Assembly (NCBI RefSeq): GCF_002266435.3
Contig: NZ_CP029426.2
Span: forward strand, 4,432,001-4,496,000
DNA from: Bradyrhizobium amphicarpaeae
Lineage (GTDB): Bacteria; Pseudomonadota; Alphaproteobacteria; Rhizobiales; Xanthobacteraceae
Length of the DNA: 64,000 nucleotides
Direction: 5' to 3'
A program made the position numbers and the translations under genes. Under the pieces are notes generated by a model. It ran no database searches and had not been told where the DNA came from. It saw only the letters and a list, made by a program, of their open reading frames with translations. Positions 43,231 to 50,367 of the stretch are shown in pieces (position 1 is the first letter of the stretch; every line of letters starts with the position of its first letter).

Positions 43231-44265
43231 GTGAAGCCAGGCATTGGCATCATCGGAACGGGCATGGTCGGCCAGATGTGCCACCTCGCCAATTTCGCTG
43301 CCAATCCCGCCTGCCGCGTCGTCGCGATTGCCGATCTCCGGCCCGACCTCGCTGCCGCCGCGGCGCATAAATTCGGCATCCCCCGGGTTTACGGCACGCA
43401 CCGCGAGTTGCTCGCGGACAGCGCGGTGTCTGCGGTCGTGGTCGTGACCAAGCGTCGTGCCACCGGCCCGATCGTGCTGGACGCGTTGAACAGCGGCCGG
43501 CACGTGCTGTCGGAAAAGCCGATGGCTTACACCACGGCTCAGGCCATTTCGCTGGTCGAAGCTGCGCGGCGGCGAGACCTCGTCTACAGTATCGGCTACA
43601 TGAAGCGTCACGATGCCGGCGTGGCACGGGCGCTGCAGGTCTTGGCGCGCTTGCGCAACGACCAGCCGCTCGGTCGCATCGTCCGGGCAAAAGGCTGGTG
43701 CTTCGGCGGCGACACCGGCCGCTCGCACGACAATTTCGTGATGACCGGCGAGGCGCGACCGGACGGGATCGAACTCTGGCAGGATGGTCCCGACTGGATG
43801 CCGCGGGCAATGCGTCCCGGCTACGACAATTTTCTGAACGTCTTCAGCCATATCATCAATCTGGCGCGCTACCTGCTCGGATCGTCGCCGACGGTTGCCG
43901 AAAGCGCGATCGAGCCTTCGGGGGCCGGGCGCATCATCCTCGATTTCGACGGCACCGAATGCACGCTGGATCTCGTGAATGGATCGGACGGTGCCTGGCG
44001 CGAGGGACTGACGATCGACTTCGAGCGCGGCGCAGTGACCCTGGAATTGCCTCCCCCCTTTGCCGAGCAGGAGGCGGAGGTCATCGTCGAGCACGATGGT
44101 CGAAGCACGCACCTGGCGGGTGAGACGAGCTGGGCATTCCGGCGCCAGGCCGACGCCTTCGTGTCTGATGTCGCCGCACGAGGCGTGCCCTTGGCCTCCG
44201 GCGCGGATTCAGTGACCGACATCGCGCTTGCGGAGACCGTCTGGAAACAGCGCTCTAGCGGCTAG
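43231..44265 (+). CDS. Gfo/Idh/MocA-family oxidoreductase
   Basis: A 344-residue NAD(P)-dependent oxidoreductase. The N-terminal Rossmann motif is GIGIIGTGMVGQMCH, and the family-defining lysine is in HVLSEKPMAYTTAQA. The second domain should bind a sugar or inositol, possibly a nucleotide sugar, as in many polysaccharide clusters. A GTG start at 43231 is used. It closes the second plus-strand run of the island. Its last 11 bases overlap the end of the convergent membrane-protein gene. Confidence 0.88.
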   Translation: MKPGIGIIGTGMVGQMCHLANFAANPACRVVAIADLRPDLAAAAAHKFGIPRVYGTHRELLADSAVSAVVVVTKRRATGPIVLDALNSGRHVLSEKPMAYTTAQAISLVEAARRRDLVYSIGYMKRHDAGVARALQVLARLRNDQPLGRIVRAKGWCFGGDTGRSHDNFVMTGEARPDGIELWQDGPDWMPRAMRPGYDNFLNVFSHIINLARYLLGSSPTVAESAIEPSGAGRIILDFDGTECTLDLVNGSDGAWREGLTIDFERGAVTLELPPPFAEQEAEVIVEHDGRSTHLAGETSWAFRRQADAFVSDVAARGVPLASGADSVTDIALAETVWKQRSSG

Positions 44266-45979
44266 GCGCGACATCCTTCTCGATCGGCAGGATCCCCGCG
44301 ATGGGCCCAAGCTTGATCGTGACCTGCGCCAGCTGAGCCAGGAGCTCCGCAACATCGCAGCGCTCCAGCAGCCTGCACGCATAGTATTTCCGAACCAGGG
44401 TCTGGTTCGGCGCCGCCCCAGGGCCCGGCTGGAACGAGATCGTCGCCTGCGGCCCCGTCGGATCGAAATGATGGAATGCGCTTCCCGGAGCCGTCCGCGC
44501 CTCGTCCATCCCCCGCAGGATATCGGGCCGTTCGGCGCGCAGTGCAAATCCGAAAAACGGCTGATTGCCCCAGGCAAGGCGCAGCATGCCGGTGACCTCG
44601 GCGAGGCCGAATGCAACGTGCCGTGACGGGTAGTCGACAAAGCCGTCTTCGAGCGCATAGACCGTCGCCGCGGGCTGGGGCCGGCTGGCAAGGTTGCGCG
44701 TCAGGGCCTCCTGCTTCAGCGTTCTCGCCTGCATGAAGACGTAGTCGCTCCACAGCATGCCGATCGACAGGATCAGGCCCGATCCGAACATGATCGCAAA
44801 GGCGGTGCTGGGCGTGATCCAACATCCGGCCAGCCGCTTGAATGCGAGAAACGCCAGCGCCGACGGCACGCCGAACATCAGCAGATGACGGCTCTCGTAG
44901 AAATGCGTGGAGGACGGCCGCAGGCCGGCGATCAGATAGGGCGACGACAATGCGAGAAACAGGACCACTGCGAGCACGAGCGGCAAGGCGATCGCGAGTC
45001 TGGACGTGGTCGGCTTCGTGTCGGCACGCAGCAGCAAGACAATGCCGACGAGCACCGCCGCCAAAATGAACAGCACCGGGACGGCGATCGCCGCGCGCAT
45101 CGCGTGAGCCACGACATCCCTGTAGCCGGTGATGAAAAATGCCAACCATCCCCCGGCCAATTCGCGCAAGCTCGGGAGATGGGCGTCATAATGCTGCGTG
45201 TAGACGCCGATCCGCTTGAACCAGATATTGAGCGTGCCCCAGTAGATCAGGGGCAGCACGATCAATTCCGGATAGAACAGGGCGCAGCGCCAGGATGCGA
45301 GCCATGTGCGGCGAACCAGGCCGTCGGCCGCCTTGCCGCCCCGCCATATCGCAACGAAGAGACCAAGCATCACGAAGGCATAGAGCACGATCGTCGAGTT
45401 GAGCGCGAAGCCCAGCAGGAACACCAGCGCACAGGCCACGCGAAGCAGCACGCGGCGCAGGCCTCGGGCGCTGAAGGCCAGCGTCAACAGCCATGCGCCG
45501 ATCAACAGCAGTCCGAAGCTGAAGACGTAGACCGCGTTCGCCTTGCCCGCCCACAGCTGGTAGCCGGGATAGGTCCAGACGATCAGCGCGAAACCGACCG
45601 CCTCGGCGCGGTCGAGCAGACCGAGACGCGTTGCGGTCAGTGCGAGCGCCATTGCGCCGAAGACGATCCCGGCGAACGCCAGCGAGACCATCACGACGAC
45701 CGGGGCGCCCGTCCAATTGGCGAATGTGTCGTAGCCGTAAAAGATCGGATGACCGGCGCCGTTCAGCAGGAAATCGATGTCGATGAAATAGTCCGGACGC
45801 GGCTTCAGCACCAGCCAGTCGTCCATGAAGAGACCGTCGTTCAGGAGCATCGGCGCATGCGCAGCCAGCAGCACGACGAGGAGGACGACTATCGCACGCA
45901 GCAATGGGGGTGTCTCGGACGGAGGAACGGCATCGCGGGCAAGGATTCGCACGCCTGCGCGACGTCCGCAAGGCGGCAT
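44255..45979 (-). CDS. Polytopic membrane protein, possible GT-C glycosyltransferase
   Basis: A 574-residue protein with about ten or eleven hydrophobic helices and a soluble C-terminal tail of about 100 residues. Near the start, NDGLFMDDWLVLKPRP gives an acidic pair in the first loop. Such an Asp pair after helix 1 is typical of GT-C enzymes that use lipid-linked sugar donors. No further family motif is certain. It is on the minus strand, convergent with the Gfo/Idh/MocA gene (11-base overlap) and divergent from the small membrane-protein gene 99 bases away. The start at 45979 is uncertain because several codons before the first helix could serve. Confidence 0.62.
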   Translation of the reverse strand: MPPCGRRAGVRILARDAVPPSETPPLLRAIVVLLVVLLAAHAPMLLNDGLFMDDWLVLKPRPDYFIDIDFLLNGAGHPIFYGYDTFANWTGAPVVVMVSLAFAGIVFGAMALALTATRLGLLDRAEAVGFALIVWTYPGYQLWAGKANAVYVFSFGLLLIGAWLLTLAFSARGLRRVLLRVACALVFLLGFALNSTIVLYAFVMLGLFVAIWRGGKAADGLVRRTWLASWRCALFYPELIVLPLIYWGTLNIWFKRIGVYTQHYDAHLPSLRELAGGWLAFFITGYRDVVAHAMRAAIAVPVLFILAAVLVGIVLLLRADTKPTTSRLAIALPLVLAVVLFLALSSPYLIAGLRPSSTHFYESRHLLMFGVPSALAFLAFKRLAGCWITPSTAFAIMFGSGLILSIGMLWSDYVFMQARTLKQEALTRNLASRPQPAATVYALEDGFVDYPSRHVAFGLAEVTGMLRLAWGNQPFFGFALRAERPDILRGMDEARTAPGSAFHHFDPTGPQATISFQPGPGAAPNQTLVRKYYACRLLERCDVAELLAQLAQVTIKLGPIAGILPIEKDVAPSR

Positions 45980-46078
45980 GCAACGCGCTGTCGATGGCTC
46001 CCTTGACCGGAAAAATACGACCTTTTATAGACTTTCGCTCTGGCTGGGCCTGAGAGACCTCCGGGGCGATTTTCCGCA

Positions 46079-46585
46079 ATGAATATGCTACCGGGCCCGG
46101 CGCAAGCCGCTGCGATTGGTCTCAGTGTCGCCCTGCCGCTGCTGTTGCTGTGCTATGCGCGCATCGCCGCCACCGGGGGATCCGGCCGCCGCTTCCGGCT
46201 CGGCTCCGTCAGCATCCTGGCGCTGTACGCGATCGCCTGTCTCGCGCTTCCCGGCCAACGCCATTTTGACGACGTGCTTGGCGGCCTGTTCCTGCTCGCG
46301 ACCGCGATGATGTTTTGCTACATCCTGTTCAGCCTGCTGGCCTGGGGCTTTACGCTGACGCTGCTCACGGCACTGGTTAAGGACGGACGTCCCCTCACCC
46401 TGGAGCAATGGGCCGTGGCCTACATGCAGGGCGGCGATCTCGGCTCCTTCACGCACAACCGCCTGAAACTGCTCGTCGGCGCGGGGATGGTGATCGTGGC
46501 TGACGGCAGGCTGGCTCCGACGGCCAAGGGGGTGGCGATCGCGCGCCTCGTCAAACTCGTTCGTCTGTCGACGGGACTTGGGTGA
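46079..46585 (+). CDS. Small membrane protein with winged-helix-like C-terminus (first of pair)
   Basis: A 168-residue protein of unknown function. It has three hydrophobic segments in its first 105 residues, then a small C-terminal domain that reads like a winged helix or helix-turn-helix: LKLLVGAGMVIVADGRLAPTAKG. In such folds a helix-strand pair ends in a loop rich in small residues. The next gene has the same length and plan, so the two are a tandem pair. It is nine bases upstream of that gene. A membrane-bound sensor or glycan-related role is possible but not supported by motifs. Confidence 0.6.
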   Translation: MNMLPGPAQAAAIGLSVALPLLLLCYARIAATGGSGRRFRLGSVSILALYAIACLALPGQRHFDDVLGGLFLLATAMMFCYILFSLLAWGFTLTLLTALVKDGRPLTLEQWAVAYMQGGDLGSFTHNRLKLLVGAGMVIVADGRLAPTAKGVAIARLVKLVRLSTGLG

Positions 46586-46594
46586 GAGGCCACG

Positions 46595-47101
46595 ATGTCA
46601 TTCGTTGTCGGATTCCTCGCCGCCGTCGCCTTCGCGCTGCTGTCGCCTGCCTTGCAGTTCATGGCCCGCACACGCGGATGGTCGCTTGGAGCCGTCACCC
46701 TGCTCGCGATCGCCGCGATCCTCACCCATGGTCTCGGCGTGATGCTCGGCATCCTCGTCGTCCCGCAATTTCAGTACTGGGACGCCGCATCGATCTTCGG
46801 TTTCTGCGTGATGGGTTACGTCTTCGCTTTTGGCGCAGTGTACAAATCGGTATCCCTGGAGATCCTGCTCAGCGTGGTCGACCGGCCCGAGCGGCTGGCA
46901 CCGCTGTCCGAGATCGTCGAGCGGCAGGTTCCAGATCTGTTCCAGGGACGAATTGGGAACCTGGTCGACGGCGGCCTGGTCGAACCGGTCGATTCACGCT
47001 TCGCGGCGACAGCGGCGGGCCGCAAGATGGCAGGCCGCGTCGGACACCTGCGTCGCGCCTTCGGCATCGGCGATACCAGTCTCTATGATTTTTCCGAATA
47101 G
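46595..47101 (+). CDS. Small membrane protein with winged-helix-like C-terminus (second of pair)
   Basis: A 168-residue protein with the same plan as its neighbour: three hydrophobic segments, then a C-terminal unit RIGNLVDGGLVEPVDSRFAA followed by TAAGRKMAGRVGHLRRAFG. Sequence identity outside that unit is low by eye. A good GAGAGG ribosome-binding site lies six bases before ATG 46595. Nothing identifies a reaction. It may partner the first protein, and both could belong to the island transcription unit that ends with the GT2 gene. Confidence 0.6.
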   Translation: MSFVVGFLAAVAFALLSPALQFMARTRGWSLGAVTLLAIAAILTHGLGVMLGILVVPQFQYWDAASIFGFCVMGYVFAFGAVYKSVSLEILLSVVDRPERLAPLSEIVERQVPDLFQGRIGNLVDGGLVEPVDSRFAATAAGRKMAGRVGHLRRAFGIGDTSLYDFSE

Positions 47102-47244
47102 TTGCCGGGAACACACACCTTGCCGGTTTCGTGCCGGTTCTGCAGGGCATATCTGCGGGCGCCTTATTGTTCGCCCCGATCAGATGACCTAGAGTTGCGG
47201 CAGCGTTCCACCAGTAAAGAGTGGCCGACAACAGGCGGCATGAG

Positions 47245-48006
47245 ATGACACCTTCCAGGGCGGCCAAGAAACTCACGATCGTCATCCCTGCACTGAACGA
47301 GCAGGACAAGATCGCCGACACCATTGACGGTGTGTTGCCGCTCGCCCGCGAGCTGCTCGACGATTTCGAGATTTTCCTGATCAACGACGGCAGCACCGAC
47401 GCCACCGGTGCGATCATGGACGAGTTCGCAGCCGGCGAGCCGCGCATCGTCGTGCAGCATAACGCCGAGCCGCGCGGTGTCGGGGCCGGCTTCGAATACG
47501 CCCTGTCGCGCGCGAAATTCGATGCCATCACGCTCATTCCCGGCGATCACGCCTTCCAGAACGAGGGTATTGCGCAGATGTTCAAGGCGGCGGGCGCCGC
47601 CGACCTCGTCATCACCTATCGCGACAACCAGTCGGACCGCTCGGTCAACCGCTCGCTGCAGTCGCACTCGCTTCGGTTCATCCTGAACTGCCTGTTTGGC
47701 TTCTGGCTGTCCGACTACCACAGCATGATCGTCTACCCCGTGAAATGGCTGCGCCAGATCGCGGTCAAGGCCGACGGCTACGGCTATCAGATCTGCGCCC
47801 TGATCTCGCTGCTCCAGCTCGGCCTCACCTACGTCCAGGTGCCCGTGAGCTTGAATGCGGAGCTGAAGGGGTCGTCCCGCGCACTGCGGCTGCGCACCTA
47901 TCTCGAGCTCGGCGGCACCATCGTATCGCTGCTGCGCCGCGTTCCCATCCGGCACGTCGATCTCAGCCAGATTCCCGACGACGCGGGGCGGGCCCCGGCG
48001 CGCTAG
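47245..48006 (+). CDS. Family 2 (GT-A fold) glycosyltransferase
   Basis: A 253-residue GT2 glycosyltransferase, DPM1-like in size. It has IVIPALNEQDKIADTIDGVL at the N-terminus, LINDGSTDATG for the nucleotide-sugar site and GVGAGFEYALSRAKFD further on. The usual DxD metal motif reads PGDHAFQ here, so only part of the acidic pair is kept. The rest of the domain (SDYHSMIVYPVKWLRQ) fits. ATG 47245 is preferred because AGGCGG lies six bases upstream; GTG 47221 is also in frame. It is the only classic soluble-type glycosyltransferase in the island. No C-terminal membrane helix is seen. Confidence 0.8.
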   Translation: MTPSRAAKKLTIVIPALNEQDKIADTIDGVLPLARELLDDFEIFLINDGSTDATGAIMDEFAAGEPRIVVQHNAEPRGVGAGFEYALSRAKFDAITLIPGDHAFQNEGIAQMFKAAGAADLVITYRDNQSDRSVNRSLQSHSLRFILNCLFGFWLSDYHSMIVYPVKWLRQIAVKADGYGYQICALISLLQLGLTYVQVPVSLNAELKGSSRALRLRTYLELGGTIVSLLRRVPIRHVDLSQIPDDAGRAPAR

Positions 48007-48135
48007 GCTCGTCCGGTCTGCTGCCCCGACATCAAGCGGATAGGCTCACGCTTGAATCGGCTCACGCGTGGCGATTCGCCCGCGGGACACCTTGTCCCTA
48101 TCCTGCCAGCAACTGATCTAAGTGATTGATTTGAC

Positions 48136-48211
48136 TGGCAGGAGTGGCAGGGCTCGAACCTGCGACCCCCGGTTTTGGAGACCGGTGCTCTACCAATTGA
48201 GCTACACTCCT
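48136..48211 (-). tRNA. tRNA-Trp (anticodon CCA)
   Basis: On the minus strand a full 76-base tRNA is present. The acceptor stem AGGAGTG (48205-48211) pairs with CACTCCT (48140-48146), and the D-arm holds TAGCTCAATTGGTAGAGCA. The anticodon loop is CTCCAAA within a CCGGT/ACCGG stem, giving anticodon CCA. The T-arm holds GGTTCGAGCC. The discriminator is G and the 3' CCA is encoded (48136-48138). In many bacteria this gene is just upstream of secE; here secE is about 28.5 kb away on the same strand. Confidence 0.97.
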
Positions 48212-48306
48212 ACGGACCCCGCGTCGCCTTGGGATCAGGGCCGCTTTCAAGCACAGAGGGCGGCCGGTTTGCAAGAGCGAAGCGAGTGCCATGCGCGGAC
48301 TTCGCG

Positions 48307-48930
48307 CTAGACCCCATCTTTCAGCAGCCAGTTCCGGTAGATCTCCCCGTAGCGCACGCTCACCTTGTCCACCGGGGTTGGCCCAGCGCTATTGTCGATA
48401 GCAGCCTGCACCGCTGCCCCGACGATCCCCTGCCCGGTATAGAGCGACGCGTTCAGCTCGGGATAGGCGACGATCAGCGCGCCGGTCCGGGCATCGACGA
48501 GATTGGCGTCCGCGATCATGCCGCGATGGCCGCCGATCACGACGCGCTGGATGGCCGACGGGAACAGCAAGCTCTTCACCCGGATGTCGAGCCGCACCGG
48601 CCGCGTACCCGCCAGCCGAGCAGCCAGGACCTGCTCGACGCCGGCCTTGATCCGAGGAGTCAGCAGGCCCTGAACGAAAGCCTTGGCCTCCGGAGTGTCG
48701 GCGATGGTTGCCGCCTGTTCCAGGCTGACCGCCTTCGAGTCTGCATAGGCGCGGAGACCGTCCTCCCACTGTATGCGTGCATCCGGTGCAAAACTGACCG
48801 CAACGCCGGCCAGCTTCATGCTGGCTATATCGCTCTGCGACAGGGAATTATTGGCGGTTACGCAGCCCGCAAGCGCAAGCATTCCGCCCAGCGCGACCAT
48901 CCGCGCCAGTACCAGCAGCAAATTCAACAA
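48307..48930 (-). CDS. Putative lipoprotein of unknown function
   Basis: About 207 residues if it begins at TTG 48930, where AGGGGG lies upstream. The region LARMVALGGMLALAGCVTA gives a hydrophobic stretch ending in a lipobox-like LAGC, so an outer-membrane or periplasmic lipoprotein is likely. The mature part includes LFPSAIQRVVIGGHRGMIAD and LVDARTGALIVAYPELNA, typical of small periplasmic proteins but matching no family I know. The start is unresolved: ATG 48900 leaves too short a signal, and the open frame extends to 49056. It faces the tRNA gene with 95 bases between. Confidence 0.6.
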   Translation of the reverse strand: MLNLLLVLARMVALGGMLALAGCVTANNSLSQSDIASMKLAGVAVSFAPDARIQWEDGLRAYADSKAVSLEQAATIADTPEAKAFVQGLLTPRIKAGVEQVLAARLAGTRPVRLDIRVKSLLFPSAIQRVVIGGHRGMIADANLVDARTGALIVAYPELNASLYTGQGIVGAAVQAAIDNSAGPTPVDKVSVRYGEIYRNWLLKDGV

Positions 48931-49136
48931 CGCCCCCTGTCCCGGTAACCCGATCTCAGCCCGCCCCAGAGATAAGGTGTTCCGCCCGCTGCTGTCTACC
49001 CCCAATTGTATTTCCGTGCGCAAGGCTTGATGGCGAGCGTCCGCTGCAGATGTCACCGCGCCGAATGCATCTGTTCTTCACGGGGGTTCTGAGCCACACT
49101 TTCCCGGTCAACAAAAGCAAGGGTCCGGGAGCCTCC

Positions 49137-50360
49137 ATGAACGCCCAAGCCGCCACCAAAGCCGTTTCGACGCCGCTGACCCCGCCTTTGCCCGAGGCAA
49201 GGCCGGAGACGCTCGGACTGTCGCGTCCGCGCCTGCAGGCCATGTCGGATGCCTTCAAGCGCGAGATCGACAAGGGAACCGTCCCCGGGGTCACCGTGCT
49301 GGTGGCGAGGCGCGGCCAAATCGGCTGGTTCGAGGCACTCGGCAGGCAGAGCCCGGCGGGCGCAGCGCCGATGACGCAGGATTCGATGTTCCGGATCTTC
49401 TCGATGACCAAGCCGATCGTCTCGGTCGCCATCATGGCGCTGGTCGAGGACGGCCATCTCCTGCTCAGCGACGCCGTCGCGAAATTCATCCCGGAGTTTG
49501 CCGGCCAGCAGGTTGGCATCGTCAAGGACGGCAAGCTGGAGCTGGTGCCGCCGGCGCGGCCGATGACGGTGCAGGACCTGCTTCGCCACAGTTCGGGCCT
49601 GACCTACGAGCATCAGGGCGACGGCCCCGTGCACAAGCTCTACCAGGAGTCCCGCGTCCGCAGCCGCAAGATCACCAACGCCGAGCACGCCGCCCTTGTC
49701 GCGAGCTTCCCGCTGGTCTGCCAGCCCGGCGCGGAATTCAACTACAGCCGCTCCACCGACATCCTCGGCCGCATCATCGAGGTCGTCAGCGGCAAGTCTC
49801 TCGGCGCGTTTCTCACCGAGCGCGTGCTCGCGCCGCTGCAGATGGCCGAGACGGGCTTCTCGACCTCGGAGGCCAATGCGGGCCGGCTCGCCGAGCCGTT
49901 CGCAACCGATCCCTGGACCGGCGACAAGGTCGCGCTGTTCAACATGCTCGAAGTCCCGGTGATGGAGTCCGGCGGCGGCGGCCTGGTCTCGACCACGATG
50001 GACTATGCCCGCTTCTGCCTGATGCTGCGCAACGGCGGTACGCTGGACGGCAACAGGATCATCGGCCGCAAGACGCTGGAGCTGATGGCGTCCGATCACC
50101 TCGGGCCGCACGTCGTGACCAACGGCACCCTGCTGTCGCCCGGACACGGCTTCGGTCTCGGCTTTGCGGTGCGCCGCGAGGCCGGCATCGCCCCCTTCCC
50201 CGGCAGCGTCGGTAACTATTTCTGGAGCGGCATTGCCGGCACGTTCTTCTGGATCGATCCGAAGGAGGATCTGTTCGCGGTATTCATGAGCCAGGGCCCG
50301 GGCCAGCGCGATTACACGCGCACGCTGGTGCGGGATCTGGTCTACGCGGCAGTGGAGTAG
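49137..50360 (+). CDS. Serine hydrolase of the beta-lactamase/class C (family VIII esterase-like) superfamily
   Basis: A 407-residue enzyme. The nucleophile motif SxxK is SMTK in FRIFSMTKPIVSVA, and the tyrosine motif is YSRS in FNYSRSTDILGRII, a variant of the class C YxN motif. A C-terminal GHGFGLGFAV serves the third-motif position. No signal peptide is seen, so it is probably a cytosolic esterase or amidohydrolase rather than an antibiotic beta-lactamase. ATG 49137 is chosen because GGGAG lies six bases upstream; an open frame from 49050 gives a longer, less likely N-terminus. Confidence 0.85.
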   Translation: MNAQAATKAVSTPLTPPLPEARPETLGLSRPRLQAMSDAFKREIDKGTVPGVTVLVARRGQIGWFEALGRQSPAGAAPMTQDSMFRIFSMTKPIVSVAIMALVEDGHLLLSDAVAKFIPEFAGQQVGIVKDGKLELVPPARPMTVQDLLRHSSGLTYEHQGDGPVHKLYQESRVRSRKITNAEHAALVASFPLVCQPGAEFNYSRSTDILGRIIEVVSGKSLGAFLTERVLAPLQMAETGFSTSEANAGRLAEPFATDPWTGDKVALFNMLEVPVMESGGGGLVSTTMDYARFCLMLRNGGTLDGNRIIGRKTLELMASDHLGPHVVTNGTLLSPGHGFGLGFAVRREAGIAPFPGSVGNYFWSGIAGTFFWIDPKEDLFAVFMSQGPGQRDYTRTLVRDLVYAAVE

Positions 50361-50367
50361 CGCGCGG

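Noticed and set aside
48084..48098. GGGACA-CCT-TGTCCC hairpin as a terminator of tRNA-Trp
   Set aside because: The stem is short and no T run follows on either strand.
48098..48292. 64-codon open frame on the minus strand
   Set aside because: It runs through the tRNA-Trp gene.
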